64,000 bases of DNA from Jeotgalicoccus nanhaiensis (GTDB lineage: Bacteria > Bacillota > Bacilli > Staphylococcales > Salinicoccaceae): positions 248,001 through 312,000 of the forward strand of contig SPPL01000002.1 of the NCBI GenBank assembly GCA_004570955.1, in the 5' to 3' direction. The notes under the pieces were generated by a model that was not told the DNA's origin, did not search any database, and saw only the letters and a list, made by a program, of their open reading frames with translations. Shown piece after piece: positions 44,900 to 55,132 of this stretch; the first letter of the stretch is position 1, and the number at the start of each line of letters is the position of its first letter. A program made the position numbers and the translations under genes.

Positions 44900-45611
44900 A
44901 CTGACTTATATTTTAACTGCAGCACTGGCGCTCTTCGTATTAACCGGGTGCATGTATCCGGACGACGAGCGCGCAGGAAGCAATATTCCGCCTGAAACCG
45001 ATATAGACAACGTGCAGAGCGCAGTCGAAAACTTCAGGGAAAAGGAAGGCGGTATCCTGCCGATTAAAACGACTGAGGATTCTGCGGAGTATTTAAAATA
45101 CCCGGTTGAATTTACCAGAATTGTACCTGAGTACTTAAGTGAGATTCCGGTAACAGCGTACGAAAACGGCGGGAACTTTCAATATGTTATACTCGATGCA
45201 GAAGATAATCCGACGGTAAAAATTGCGGATCTTGCCATTATCGAAGAGCTGCGTTCGCTGAGCCTCCGCATTAACGGTATGGGCGAGCACGTCGAACTCG
45301 GAGAACAGATTGGTCCGAACGTTTATCAGCTTGACCTGGAACATTACAATCTCGCTGAGAATCCGACTGTCACCAGCCCTTATACTGGACGCGAGCTGAA
45401 TGTCTATTACAGCGGCGGTGAGGAATTTGTCGTCGATTACAGAGATGATCTGAATCTGATGATTGAAAACGAAGGACTCGAATTTGAAACGGGCGAGGAT
45501 ATCCGTGAAGTTCTTTATGAGCTTACCCCGATAGTGCCGATATATGCGCCTGAAATGACAGTTGACGAGAATAACGAAGCCATATTTATGACGAGTGTGC
45601 ATAAAAGTTAA
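44892..45611 (+). CDS. Lipoprotein (YphF-like)
   Basis: 239 aa. Signal peptide with lipobox LTGC (Cys20), so it is anchored on the outer face of the membrane. The rest is soluble and acidic; no catalytic motif recognised. Position after gpsA-DUF2768 identifies it with Bacillus yphF, function unknown. Confidence 0.82.
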   Translation: MRKLTYILTAALALFVLTGCMYPDDERAGSNIPPETDIDNVQSAVENFREKEGGILPIKTTEDSAEYLKYPVEFTRIVPEYLSEIPVTAYENGGNFQYVILDAEDNPTVKIADLAIIEELRSLSLRINGMGEHVELGEQIGPNVYQLDLEHYNLAENPTVTSPYTGRELNVYYSGGEEFVVDYRDDLNLMIENEGLEFETGEDIREVLYELTPIVPIYAPEMTVDENNEAIFMTSVHKS

Positions 45612-45650
45612 TTTATGCCCTTTTTTTAAAGTAAAAAACGTTTAAATCCG

Positions 45651-45704
45651 TTGCAGTCCCTACGGCCGTATGGTAAAGTCAAAACATAATGATAAAATCA
45701 TTAT
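45651..45704 (+). promoter_or_regulatory. hup promoter with spacer palindrome and leader hairpin
   Basis: TTGCAG (45651-45656), 17-bp spacer, TAAAGT (45674-45679). The spacer contains the perfect palindrome TACGGCCGTA (45661-45670). ATAATGAT-AAA-ATCATTAT (45686-45704) is at the expected transcript start. Confidence 0.65.
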
Positions 45705-45727
45705 ACAGATTATAGGAGGTCTATCAG

Positions 45728-46000
45728 ATGAATAAGACAGATTTAATCAACGCTGTCAGCGACAAAGCTGACCTTACAAAAAAAGAAGCAGGAGCTGCAG
45801 TAGACGCAGTTTTTGAATCAATTCAATCTTCACTGCAAAACGGTGAAAAAGTACAGTTAATCGGATTCGGCAACTTTGAAGTACGTGACCGTGCTGCAAG
45901 AAAAGGCCGCAACCCGCAGTCTGGTGAAGAAATCGAAATTCCAGCATCTAAAGTACCTGCATTTAAAGCTGGTAAAGCACTTAAAGACGCAGTTAAATAA
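45728..46000 (+). CDS. hup: DNA-binding protein HU
   Basis: 90 aa nucleoid protein. [49 protein letters not shown]-binding arm and [20 protein letters not shown] precedes the ATG. Bacillus has mtrAB between hbs and hepS; they are absent here. Confidence 0.97.
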   Translation: MNKTDLINAVSDKADLTKKEAGAAVDAVFESIQSSLQNGEKVQLIGFGNFEVRDRAARKGRNPQSGEEIEIPASKVPAFKAGKALKDAVK

Positions 46001-46010
46001 TTTATCTACT

Positions 46011-46044
46011 AGGCCTAACATTGAAACGTTAGGTCTATTCATTT
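46011..46044 (+). terminator. Probable (partial) terminator after hup
   Basis: AGGCCTAAC pairs with GTTAGGTCT; the tail is only moderately T-rich, so readthrough into hepS is possible. Confidence 0.5.
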
Positions 46045-46058
46045 ATAAGGTGATATTT

Positions 46059-46565
46059 ATGAAATACTCAGCCCCGGAAACCTATAACGATTCGACACTT
46101 CAGGAATTGATTGAAAAACTGGATCAAAATGAAATTACTGAATTTTTTTCAGATAATAAAAATATAATTCATAAAAGACACATTTCTGATGCGGTTCTTT
46201 TATTTACATATGCTTTAAATCAGCTCGACAGAATACCATCTGCCGACAAGCGCGAACAGCATGTTCTGACAGGGGACTATTATTTCAGCGAGTTCTATTC
46301 GGCACTTGCACGCCACGGAGAAATGCAGGTTGTTCACGATATGGTTGAAATCTCGAAAAATCTGGCTTCTAAAAAATCCAGACAGTACGAACACGGGCTT
46401 GAACTTTCCGACAGCGAATTAAAGTACCTGCTATTTGCACCGCTTTTGTATTTAATAGATAATGGGTATGTGAAGTCTGACCTCGATGACGTACTCGGCT
46501 GTTTTATTAAAAACATGAACCGTTCGGAGCTGGCATACATAATAAATACAAAAGGTGAAAGCTAA
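46059..46565 (+). CDS. hepS: Heptaprenyl diphosphate synthase component I (HepS-like)
   Basis: 168 aa from the ATG at 46059 (AAGGTGA upstream). Short helical HepS/GerCA-type protein; the TGDYYFSEFYSALARHGEMQVVHDM block is the recognisable part. Non-catalytic partner of HepT for the menaquinone side chain. Shorter than the 251-aa Bacillus protein, as in staphylococci. Its last base overlaps menG. Confidence 0.8.
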   Translation: MKYSAPETYNDSTLQELIEKLDQNEITEFFSDNKNIIHKRHISDAVLLFTYALNQLDRIPSADKREQHVLTGDYYFSEFYSALARHGEMQVVHDMVEISKNLASKKSRQYEHGLELSDSELKYLLFAPLLYLIDNGYVKSDLDDVLGCFIKNMNRSELAYIINTKGES

Positions 46566-47269
46566 TGCAAACAGAAAATAGAATTCAGACAATCTTCAAT
46601 TCCATTTCGGATGATTACGATCACATGAACGATATCATAAGCTTTAATCAGCATACGATATGGCGCAACCGGACGAACAAGGAAATCTTTGTGAAACCGG
46701 GCCATCAGGTGCTCGACCTGTGCTGCGGCACAGGAGACTGGACAATCCAGCTTGCCGAAGAAAATAAAGACGCTGATATTACCGGACTCGATTTCAGCGA
46801 GAACATGCTGAAAGTCGCAGACAAAAAAACTGCTGATCTTAAAAATATTACACTGGTGCAGGGCGACGCTACGGATCTTCCCTATGGGGATGATTCATTT
46901 GATATTATTACAATCGGTTTCGGCCTCCGCAACCTGCCTGATTATGAAGGTGCAGTCGAAGAGTTTTACCGCGTGCTGAAACCGGGCGGCCAGCTTGTGA
47001 TTCTCGAAACTTCCAATCCTGAAAACAGCCTGATTAATTTCGGTTTTAATATTTATTTCGGTAAAATCATGCCGTTTCTCGGCCAGAAAATTGCCGGCAG
47101 TGGACAGGAATATACCTGGCTGTATGAATCGACGAGCAGCTTTTTAACAAAAGCTGAGTTGAAAATGATGATGCACCGCTCAGGGTATATAAATATCAAA
47201 GTAATCCCTCATACATTTGGTACTGCAGCAACTCATATCGGCTACAAACCGCTAGAGGCTGCAATGTGA
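46565..47269 (+). CDS. menG: Demethylmenaquinone methyltransferase
   Basis: Last step of menaquinone synthesis. 234 aa UbiE/COQ5-type SAM methyltransferase: VLDLCCGTGDWTIQLAE, GLDFSENML, GDATDLPYGDDSFD and FGLRNLPD. Coupled to hepS and hepT (GTGA overlap). Confidence 0.95.
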   Translation: MQTENRIQTIFNSISDDYDHMNDIISFNQHTIWRNRTNKEIFVKPGHQVLDLCCGTGDWTIQLAEENKDADITGLDFSENMLKVADKKTADLKNITLVQGDATDLPYGDDSFDIITIGFGLRNLPDYEGAVEEFYRVLKPGGQLVILETSNPENSLINFGFNIYFGKIMPFLGQKIAGSGQEYTWLYESTSSFLTKAELKMMMHRSGYINIKVIPHTFGTAATHIGYKPLEAAM

Positions 47270-48219
47270 AATCTTTAAAAAAATTCATGGCGGGAGAACT
47301 GACCCGTGTTAAAAAAATTGTTAAAGAGGAACTGAAACCAAATGGCACGATAGTTAACGATAAGAGTTTCGAGCTGTTTAACTCTGGGGGAAAGAAACTT
47401 CGTCCCATGTTTACGATACTTGCCGGTAAACTGGGAGGAGAAGAACATTATAATGATGTACTGAAAACAAGTGCGAGCCTCGAACTGCTGCATATGGCGA
47501 CACTGGTCCATGATGATATTATCGATGACAGTGAGCTCCGCCGGGGCAAACCGACTGTATTTTATGAAGAAGGCTATTTTCAGGCAGTTAATACCGGCAA
47601 CTATTTGCTTTCTTCTGCCCTGCAGATAGTCAGTAAAATAAACAATCCTGCCTTCCATGCAGTCTATTCTTCGGGCATCAGGGAAATTGTGAAGGGGGAG
47701 CTCGTCCAGTTTGATACGCAGTTTGATGCCGCTCAGACACTGGATGATTATTTCAAAAAAATCTACCGCAAGACTGCGCTGCTGATTGTTCTCAGTATTG
47801 AACTCGGCGCACATGCGGCGAAACTGGACGCTGAGCTGATGGAGAAACTCCGGACTTACGGCTATCATATCGGCATGAGCTTCCAGATTATCGATGACTG
47901 CCTCGATTTTACCGGCAGTACGAAAACGCTCGGCAAACCGAATTACTCGGATATTAAAAACGGGCATTATACGCTGCCTGTACTGCTTTTGAGAGACTCG
48001 GATTCCGAGTTTAAATCGATGCTCGAACAGTTTTCTCTGACAAAGGAAAATCCGGGCGCCTTGATTGACTATATATTAAAAAGTGATGCAGTGGACCGGG
48101 CACTTGCTGTCAGCACGGAACATCTCGAACTTGCCGAGGTTGAAATCAGCAATATCGATGAGCCGGTCAGACATTATCTGACGGAAATTGCCGGTATGTT
48201 GAAAAACAGGCGAAATTAG
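47266..48219 (+). CDS. hepT: Heptaprenyl diphosphate synthase component II
   Basis: 317 aa with GTG start overlapping the menG stop. Trans-prenyltransferase with [14 protein letters not shown] first motif and DDCLDFTG second motif. Catalytic subunit making the menaquinone polyprenyl tail with HepS. Confidence 0.93.
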   Translation: MKSLKKFMAGELTRVKKIVKEELKPNGTIVNDKSFELFNSGGKKLRPMFTILAGKLGGEEHYNDVLKTSASLELLHMATLVHDDIIDDSELRRGKPTVFYEEGYFQAVNTGNYLLSSALQIVSKINNPAFHAVYSSGIREIVKGELVQFDTQFDAAQTLDDYFKKIYRKTALLIVLSIELGAHAAKLDAELMEKLRTYGYHIGMSFQIIDDCLDFTGSTKTLGKPNYSDIKNGHYTLPVLLLRDSDSEFKSMLEQFSLTKENPGALIDYILKSDAVDRALAVSTEHLELAEVEISNIDEPVRHYLTEIAGMLKNRRN

Positions 48220-48284
48220 TTTGTAAACACACTGTATATAATGATAAAATGATATTCGAAAACACATTTAAGGAGCTTACTATA

Positions 48285-48731
48285 ATGGAAAAAACATTTC
48301 TTATGATTAAACCTGATGGTGTCCAAAGAAATCTTATCGGACCTATCGTTGAAAGATTAGAAAACAAAGGTTTCAAAGTTGTCGGTGCTAAATTAATGCA
48401 AGTCTCTGAAGATCTTGCTAAAACTCACTACGGTGAGCACAGCGAAAGACCTTTCTTCGGCGAGCTTGTAGACTTCATCACTTCAGGCCCAGTTTTCGCA
48501 ATGGTTCTTGAAGGTGAAAATGTTATTAAAACTGCACGTCTAGTTGTTGGTTCTACAAACCCTCAGGAAGCTGCTCCTGGAACAATCCGCGGAGATTTCG
48601 GTTTAACTGTCGGTAAAAACATTATTCACGGATCAGATTCACCTGAAAGTGCTGAAAGAGAAATTAACTTATTCTTCGACGAATCTGAAGTATTAGATTA
48701 CGACCTATCTAATAGCGCTTGGATTTACTAA
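48285..48731 (+). CDS. ndk: Nucleoside diphosphate kinase
   Basis: 148 aa from the ATG at 48285 (AAGGAG 9 nt upstream). [19 protein letters not shown]-terminus and the active-site His in [17 protein letters not shown] promoter is likely at 48222-48250 (TTGTAA, 18 bp, TAAAAT). Confidence 0.97.
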   Translation: MEKTFLMIKPDGVQRNLIGPIVERLENKGFKVVGAKLMQVSEDLAKTHYGEHSERPFFGELVDFITSGPVFAMVLEGENVIKTARLVVGSTNPQEAAPGTIRGDFGLTVGKNIIHGSDSPESAEREINLFFDESEVLDYDLSNSAWIY

Positions 48732-48742
48732 AACTTGCAACC

Positions 48743-48776
48743 AGGCTGGGTAATAACATTACTCAGTCTTTTTTTC
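48743..48776 (+). terminator. Terminator after ndk
   Basis: 12-bp stem AGGCTGGGTAAT against ATTACTCAGTCT, then seven T. Confidence 0.87.
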
Positions 48777-48810
48777 ATATATATAAATAATTCAGATAGA
48801 GGTGCTTACA

Positions 48811-49977
48811 ATGAGATTTTTAACTTCAGGAGAATCACACGGCCCGAAAGTCAACGCCATTGTCGAAGGATTCCCTTCAAACCTTCCTGTTAACAAAGAA
48901 CGCATGCAGGAGGAGCTGTTTAAACGCCAGGGCGGATACGGGCGCGGACGCCGTATGCAGATTGAAAAAGATACGTTCGAATTCGGTTCAGGCATCCGCC
49001 ACGGCAAAACACTCGGCAGTCCGATTATGATGGAAGTCAATAACGATGATTTTAAACATTGGGTCAATATTATGGGAGCCGAGCCGATTACAGAAGAAGA
49101 AGAAGCCGAAATGAAACGCATTATTACGAAACCGCGTCCGGGACATGCAGACCTCGTCGGCGGAATGAAGTACAACCACCGCGATCTGCGCAATATTCTT
49201 GAGCGCTCTTCTGCCCGTGAAACAACTGCACGTGTTGCTGTAGGCGCACTCTGTAAAGAATTACTGTATGCTCTTGATATAAATATTACTTCCCGCGTGA
49301 CTAAAATCGGCGAAGTTACAGATGACGGTGTATACAATTTCGATGAATTAAGTGATAAATCGTCTGATTCAAGTGTGCGCATGATTTCAGATGAGGCAAC
49401 AAAACAGGCTGAGGAGACGATTGATGACGCGAAGAAGAGAGGCGATACACTCGGCGGTGTCGTTGAAGTCATTGTTGAAAATCCTCCTGTAGGCTTGGGA
49501 TCACACGTGCATTACGACCGTAAACTCGATGCAAAAATTGCACGCAGCATCGTCAGTATTAATGCATTTAAAGGTGTCGAGTTCGGCATGGGCTTTAAGA
49601 TGGCTGAAACTCCGGGTTCAAAAGTGCAGGATGAAATTAAATTCGACTCTGAAGACGGTTTTTACCGCAGTTCGAACAATCTCGGCGGTTTCGAAGGCGG
49701 CATGACAACCGGAATGCCGATTGTTGTCCGCGGAGTAATGAAGCCGATACCGACGCTTTACAAACCGCTGATGAGTGTCGATATCGAAACGAAAGAAGCA
49801 TTTACCGCAACGATTGAACGCAGTGATCCTTGTGCGGTGCCGGCTGCATCCATTGTCGCTGAACACATGGTCGCAATCGAAGTGGCGGAAGCAATTTTAG
49901 ACAAATTCCCAAGCGATGACTTCGGTGATCTGAAAGCTTCTCTCGAACTATACAACAAACGTTTAAGCGAGTATTAA
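48811..49977 (+). CDS. aroC: Chorismate synthase
   Basis: 388 aa from the ATG at 48811 (AGAGGTG upstream). [44 protein letters not shown] and [15 protein letters not shown] are the chorismate synthase signatures (FMN-dependent). First of aroC-aroB-aroA. Confidence 0.97.
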   Translation: MRFLTSGESHGPKVNAIVEGFPSNLPVNKERMQEELFKRQGGYGRGRRMQIEKDTFEFGSGIRHGKTLGSPIMMEVNNDDFKHWVNIMGAEPITEEEEAEMKRIITKPRPGHADLVGGMKYNHRDLRNILERSSARETTARVAVGALCKELLYALDINITSRVTKIGEVTDDGVYNFDELSDKSSDSSVRMISDEATKQAEETIDDAKKRGDTLGGVVEVIVENPPVGLGSHVHYDRKLDAKIARSIVSINAFKGVEFGMGFKMAETPGSKVQDEIKFDSEDGFYRSSNNLGGFEGGMTTGMPIVVRGVMKPIPTLYKPLMSVDIETKEAFTATIERSDPCAVPAASIVAEHMVAIEVAEAILDKFPSDDFGDLKASLELYNKRLSEY

Positions 49978-49978
49978 T

Positions 49979-51025
49979 ATGGACATTTCGACGGCCTATA
50001 AAGATAATAATTATAAAATCCACGTTGACCGGAATATTTTAAAAAATTGTCTTGAAACTTATACCGAACAATACGAATCCGTATACTATATTATCGATGA
50101 GAATATCTATGATATATACAGGGATTCAAAATTATCATTTATAAAATCGCCGCTGGTCGTCACAGGAGGAGAATCGTTTAAATACGTTTCTCCTCTAATG
50201 CACACTATGGAAGCACTGCTCGCATCCGGCATCAAGAGGAATTCTCTGCTTGTCGTTATCGGCGGCGGCGCCACCGGGGATGCCGGCGGTTTTATCGCAA
50301 GCATTATTCTCCGGGGTGTGGATTATATTCATGTGCCTACGACACTCCTCGCACACGATTCCGCTATCGGCGGCAAGACTGCGATTAACTCCGAACATGG
50401 TAAAAACTTAATCGGCGCATTTTACCGCCCCCGGGCAGTCATTTATGATCTTGAATTTCTTGATTCGCTGCTGGAAGATGAAGTGCTGAGCGGTTTCGGA
50501 GAAGTTTTCAAGCATGCGATGCTTCACAGTCCCGCACTGCTGGATGAACTTATGGCGGCGACAGAGAACAGTATCGATATTACAGCGCTTCCGCCTTATA
50601 TCATTAAAGGCATCGAAACAAAAATGAAAATTGTTATCGAAGATGAGCACGAATCGGGCAGCCGCAAGTTTTTAAATTTAGGACATACGCTGGCCCATGC
50701 TGTGGAATATAAATATAAAATTCCCCACGGCCAGGCAGTTATGCTCGGAATCATTGCAGCGCTTTATATATCTAACGAATTGAACGGCGCCGGTTTTGAC
50801 CTTGATGCATACATTGCCTATATACGTCGTCACGGCTATCCGGTTCAGCTCCTTAAAGAGATGGATATTGACGAGATGATGCACTTTATGCAGAAAGATA
50901 AAAAAAATCACCGCAGTGATTATATAAGCTATGTTGTATTCGAAGATAAAAATACCCCTGCTGTCACGGATATAAAAATCGAAGATTTGAAAAATATGTT
51001 GACAGCATTAAAGGAGCGCATATGA
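49979..51025 (+). CDS. aroB: 3-dehydroquinate synthase
   Basis: 348 aa NAD- and zinc-dependent enzyme. GGGATGDAGGFIASIILRGVDYIHVPTTLLA followed by DSAIGGKTAIN; FGEVFKHAML and NLGHTLAHAVEY carry metal ligands. Coupled to aroA (ATGA overlap). Confidence 0.95.
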   Translation: MDISTAYKDNNYKIHVDRNILKNCLETYTEQYESVYYIIDENIYDIYRDSKLSFIKSPLVVTGGESFKYVSPLMHTMEALLASGIKRNSLLVVIGGGATGDAGGFIASIILRGVDYIHVPTTLLAHDSAIGGKTAINSEHGKNLIGAFYRPRAVIYDLEFLDSLLEDEVLSGFGEVFKHAMLHSPALLDELMAATENSIDITALPPYIIKGIETKMKIVIEDEHESGSRKFLNLGHTLAHAVEYKYKIPHGQAVMLGIIAALYISNELNGAGFDLDAYIAYIRRHGYPVQLLKEMDIDEMMHFMQKDKKNHRSDYISYVVFEDKNTPAVTDIKIEDLKNMLTALKERI

Positions 51026-52311
51026 AACAATTACTGAATGGAACATTCGAAGGCACTGTAAGAGTCCCCGGCGATAAGTCAATCACACACCGCGCTCTTA
51101 TGCTCGGTGCACTGAGTGAGGGAACAACTCAGATTTACCGCCCCTTAATCAGCGCGGATACGCTCAGAACTTTTGAAAATATGCGTCAGCTGGGCGCGGA
51201 AGTGACCCAGGAAGGCGATGATTTTAAAGTTGTCTCAAAAGGGCATGACCATTTAATATCGCCTGATGCTGTCTTGTATACAGGCAACAGCGGCACAACA
51301 ACACGGTTGATTACAGGCCTGCTCGCCGGTCTTAATAATATTACTGCATCGGTTGAAGGTGACGTAACAATCGCTAAACGGCCGATGGACCGCGTTGTTA
51401 TACCGCTGTCGGAAATGGGTGCTGATATTTCTCTGAAAGACGACAGATATCCGCCGGTAAATATTCATCCGGCAGTATTAAAACCATTGGAGTACGATAT
51501 GCCGGTTGCATCTGCCCAGGTGAAAAGTGCAATACTTTTTGCTGGACTGTTTACTGACGGGGAGACCGTCGTCCGTGAAACACACCAGTCCCGTAATCAT
51601 TCAGAAATTATGATGGAACAGTTCGGTGCGGACATTTCCGTCTCGGGGACAACTGTTAAATTACAGGGCGGCAAAAAGCTTTCAGCCTCGGACGTGACCG
51701 TGCCGGGCGATATTTCATCGGCGGCATTTTTGATCGTGCTCGCACTGATTACGAAAGATGCTGATATTACAATTGAAAATGTCTCACTGAACGAAACACG
51801 GTCAGGTATTATCGACGTCGTGAAGGCATGCGGCGGGAACATCACAATTACCGAACACGATTCTAAAGGTGAGAAGTTCGGAGATATCAGAGTGCAGTAT
51901 ACACCTGATTTAAAACCTTTCCATATCAGCGGCGACATTGTTCCGCGCCTGATTGATGAAATTCCGATTCTCGCTGTGCTTGCAGTATTCGCTGACGGTG
52001 AGAGCACTGTCCGCGGTGCGGAGGAACTAAGATTTAAAGAAACAGACCGCATTACAGCTGTAATTGCGGAACTGTCAAAATTCGGTGTATCATTTGAAGA
52101 GTACGAAGACGGCTTTAAAGTGAAACCGGGATATAAAAAAGTTAAACAGGATGAACTGTTTAAAGGCTATCATGACCACCGTATAATTATGATGCTGATT
52201 GTCATGGCGGCAGCAGCGAATACAAATATTGAAATTGATGACCAGAGCGCAATAGACGTATCGTTCCCTTCGTTTGTTAGTGATCTTGAGGGTTTAAGAA
52301 AGGACCGGTAA
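51022..52311 (+). CDS. aroA: 5-enolpyruvylshikimate-3-phosphate synthase
   Basis: 429 aa. PGDKSITHRALMLGAL, TGNSGTTTRLITGLL and KETDRITAVIAEL. The GNSGTTTR loop has Thr-Thr where many enzymes have Thr-Met/Ala, and Ala/Gly positions should be checked for class II type. Followed after 1 bp by the TPR gene. Confidence 0.95.
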   Translation: MKQLLNGTFEGTVRVPGDKSITHRALMLGALSEGTTQIYRPLISADTLRTFENMRQLGAEVTQEGDDFKVVSKGHDHLISPDAVLYTGNSGTTTRLITGLLAGLNNITASVEGDVTIAKRPMDRVVIPLSEMGADISLKDDRYPPVNIHPAVLKPLEYDMPVASAQVKSAILFAGLFTDGETVVRETHQSRNHSEIMMEQFGADISVSGTTVKLQGGKKLSASDVTVPGDISSAAFLIVLALITKDADITIENVSLNETRSGIIDVVKACGGNITITEHDSKGEKFGDIRVQYTPDLKPFHISGDIVPRLIDEIPILAVLAVFADGESTVRGAEELRFKETDRITAVIAELSKFGVSFEEYEDGFKVKPGYKKVKQDELFKGYHDHRIIMMLIVMAAAANTNIEIDDQSAIDVSFPSFVSDLEGLRKDR

Positions 52312-52312
52312 T

Positions 52313-53584
52313 ATGCAGGAAGAAATACTCCGTATAATCGATAAGCTCCGGCAGGGGACTTATCCCGAAGAAGATTTAAATTATATACTGAACAGTTTAG
52401 AGCAGTTTCATTCGGATGAATCGCTGGAGGCTTTGTTCTTACTCGGCGATGCGCTGCAGAATGCAGGGCTCGACTATCAAGCAAGACAGGTCTTCCTACA
52501 TTTAAACGACAATGTTGATCACGATGATTACGTCATCAGCTATCTCGTTGATTCGTATATCAATGAAGCGCGTTTAGACGAAGCGCTCACATTGATTAAC
52601 AACAGTCCTGAAACACCGACGGTGCTGATGCTGAAATCTGAAATATTCCAGCAGATGAACTTAAATGATGTAGCCGTGCGTCTCTTGTTTGAAGCGAAAA
52701 CGATGACGGATGATATTATTATAGACTTTGCAATCGCAGAGCTTTATTACACGCTCGGAGACCTTGAAGAAGCAATCCGTTTTTATGAAACAGTGCTGAA
52801 CGAAGGTCTTGAGGAAGTCAACGGCATTATCATCAGCCTGCGCCTTGCGGATATTAACTTAAATCTTTTAAACTTCGACGACGCACGCGCATATTTTGAC
52901 AACGTGCCGGACGAAAGCTACGGAAACGAAGACTTTTATAAAGAAGCTCTCCTCGAGTACAATTTAAAAGAATACGACCGTGCGAAAACTCTGCTTGATA
53001 AAGTTATCGATAATGAACCGTACTTTATCAATGCTTACATTCTTCTGATGAACATCTATGAAACTGAGCATAATCTCGATGAGGCCCTGGAAACGCTGCT
53101 CCGCTACCTGCGTGAAAATGATAAGAACGCATTGATATACTTCCATATCGGACGTCTTTACTTCAGGCAGAACAAACCGGAGGAAGCTATTGAAAACTTC
53201 AGTCTTGCAACATCGCTTGATGAAGACTACGATGACGCTTATCTCATGCTGTTTGAAAGCATTTTGAAAACAGGAGAAACAGAGACTGTGGACGAATACG
53301 TGAAACATCTTGACATCAACGCGCTGAGCGGGGAGTCCATTTATCTTCTTGCGAAGATTGAAGCAGAGAATGAAAACGACGAAAAAGCACTTAAGTATTA
53401 CGAAGATGCGGAAGCACTGATTGGAGAATCAGCAGAATTTTACGCCGATTTCTATTACTATCTGATTGAAATCAATCATCCGAAGAAAAAAGAAGTACTC
53501 GAAAAATTAATCAAACTAGAACCCGATAATCTGGAATGGCAGCTGGATTACGAGCGAATAGCAGGTGAGGAAGACGAGTTTTAA
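52313..53584 (+). CDS. TPR-repeat protein (YpiA-like)
   Basis: 423 aa, acidic, made of helical TPR units (for example NALIYFHIGRLYFRQNKPEEAIENFSLA near 265-295). A cytosolic scaffold by architecture; partner unknown. It follows aroA as ypiA does in Bacillus and overlaps the next gene by 20 bp. Confidence 0.85.
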   Translation: MQEEILRIIDKLRQGTYPEEDLNYILNSLEQFHSDESLEALFLLGDALQNAGLDYQARQVFLHLNDNVDHDDYVISYLVDSYINEARLDEALTLINNSPETPTVLMLKSEIFQQMNLNDVAVRLLFEAKTMTDDIIIDFAIAELYYTLGDLEEAIRFYETVLNEGLEEVNGIIISLRLADINLNLLNFDDARAYFDNVPDESYGNEDFYKEALLEYNLKEYDRAKTLLDKVIDNEPYFINAYILLMNIYETEHNLDEALETLLRYLRENDKNALIYFHIGRLYFRQNKPEEAIENFSLATSLDEDYDDAYLMLFESILKTGETETVDEYVKHLDINALSGESIYLLAKIEAENENDEKALKYYEDAEALIGESAEFYADFYYYLIEINHPKKKEVLEKLIKLEPDNLEWQLDYERIAGEEDEF

Positions 53585-54041
53585 AAAAGATTTTATAAAT
53601 TATTGTTTGTATAATTATGAATTCAAAGACCATACTGCAGTGTGGATTTTAAATTTTATAAAATCCCATCCTCTGATAACGCATAATATTTCGTTTACAA
53701 AATCGGGACTCAGCCGCAAGCTCCGTATTGCTGAAAAGAGAACAAACCGGCCGACTTTAATGTTTGAAAAGAACGGCACGGTAACCGCTGACGGCGAGAC
53801 GATTTTCCATGAGCTCAACCTGAACAAAACCGAAGAGCTGTACGTCGAATTTATCTTCTCAAAAAACGATGTCCGCTACAATCAGGCGAAGACTGAAGAA
53901 CTGATGAAAAACGATGAAATTCTATTGGAAGATATTAAAGAACTCGAAGTTTTAATCGATGAGGCGCTCGTGTCAAAAGATAAAGAACGCTTTTTCGAAC
54001 TGACAGATGAACTCCAAAAATTAAATGATAAAAGAGGTTAG
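53565..54041 (+). CDS. YpiB-family (UPF0302) protein
   Basis: 158 aa. FINYCLYNYEFKDHTAVWILNFIKSHP is the family's conserved N-terminal region; the C-terminus is a charged helix pair. Function unknown. The GTG start at 53565 is weakly supported (no clean RBS); the protein cannot begin much later without losing the conserved block. Confidence 0.8.
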   Translation: MRKTSFKKDFINYCLYNYEFKDHTAVWILNFIKSHPLITHNISFTKSGLSRKLRIAEKRTNRPTLMFEKNGTVTADGETIFHELNLNKTEELYVEFIFSKNDVRYNQAKTEELMKNDEILLEDIKELEVLIDEALVSKDKERFFELTDELQKLNDKRG

Positions 54042-54046
54042 TATTT

Positions 54047-54475
54047 GTGCTTTATAATAATCGCGATTTACGTGTGTTAAAAGATGAAATTGAATTTGTC
54101 GATACGGCAATCGTTCCTTTTGCCAAGGTTGATTTTGACGGCGATCTGCTGCATCACGCTAATAATCTGGAACTGGTTCAGCTCGTTACAATCCAACTTG
54201 AAAAGCAGCTGAAGGGCCGCCTGATGATTACTCCGGCTTTGACAAATGTAGGCGGGGACAGTTCGGCGCTCGAAACGTACAGAGACCAGCTTACGGGCTA
54301 CGGTTTTAAACATGTAGTCAGCTTGTCGTTTGATTCCCTCGACATAGAAGGCGTCCATCATATAAAAATTAACAGCATCCCGATCAGCGATATGGATAAC
54401 GAAATGAAAATTTCAATTATTAACGATGAGGTTAAAACCGTTATCAAACAGATAATCGGAGTGTGGAATCAATAA
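54047..54475 (+). CDS. DUF2487 protein (YpiF-like)
   Basis: 142 aa, GTG start with AAGAGGT 8 nt upstream. No membrane segment or catalytic motif seen. In Bacillus ypiF precedes qcrA in the same way, so the assignment rests on position and pattern (DLRVLKDEIEFVDTAIVPF). Confidence 0.78.
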   Translation: MLYNNRDLRVLKDEIEFVDTAIVPFAKVDFDGDLLHHANNLELVQLVTIQLEKQLKGRLMITPALTNVGGDSSALETYRDQLTGYGFKHVVSLSFDSLDIEGVHHIKINSIPISDMDNEMKISIINDEVKTVIKQIIGVWNQ

Positions 54476-54533
54476 TTAAAAGTATAATTACACATTTCTG
54501 TTTATAACATGTGTCAATTATTTGAAAACCGTA

Positions 54534-54562
54534 TTGACCGCCTAGTTTTAATGAGCTAAAAT
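54534..54562 (+). promoter_or_regulatory. qcrABC promoter
   Basis: TTGACC (54534-54539), 17-bp spacer, TAAAAT (54557-54562). The motif CCTAGTT occurs at 54541 and again at 54571, 30 bp apart across the -10 and start region, which may be a regulator site. Confidence 0.65.
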
Positions 54563-54620
54563 TGAAATGTCCTAGTTATATTATATGTAAAAGTATGTGC
54601 GTTTGAGGGGGGAAAGAAAA

Positions 54621-55121
54621 ATGTCGCAAAAAGTAACAAGACGCCAGTTCCTGAACTACTCATTAATGGGTGTAGGGTCGTTCATGGCGGCAGGTATGAT
54701 TCTGCCAATGGGAAGATTCGCACTCGATCCGCTTTTCCAGGAATCTTCTGCAGGTGACATGATTACTACAAGTGTAAAGATTGATGACATCACAGAGGAA
54801 CCGGTCAGTGTAGACTTCACATTCGAACAAGAAGATGGTTGGTATGTGAGTGAGGTAACGGATTTCGCTTGGGTTTACCGCGAAGGCGATGAAATCATAG
54901 CGTTATCACCTGTGTGTAAACATTTAGGCTGTACGGTTTCATGGGCAAGTGATGCCGCTAACCCGGATAGATTCTTCTGTCCGTGTCACAACGGGCTTTA
55001 CGAAAAGAACGGTGCTAACGTACCGGGAACACCGCCTCGTGGACCGCTTGATATGTTCGAAGTCGGAGAATCAGACGGCTACCTGACAATTGGTGCTATA
55101 CACGAGAATGAATTGGTATAG
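54621..55121 (+). CDS. qcrA: Menaquinol:cytochrome c reductase Rieske iron-sulfur subunit
   Basis: 166 aa from the ATG at 54621 (GGGGGGAAAG upstream). Twin-arginine-like VTRRQFLNYS then a hydrophobic anchor; [2Fe-2S] ligands in CKHLGCTV and CPCHNGLYEKNG. First gene of the bc complex operon. Confidence 0.96.
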   Translation: MSQKVTRRQFLNYSLMGVGSFMAAGMILPMGRFALDPLFQESSAGDMITTSVKIDDITEEPVSVDFTFEQEDGWYVSEVTDFAWVYREGDEIIALSPVCKHLGCTVSWASDAANPDRFFCPCHNGLYEKNGANVPGTPPRGPLDMFEVGESDGYLTIGAIHENELV

Positions 55122-55132
55122 GAGGGAATTAA

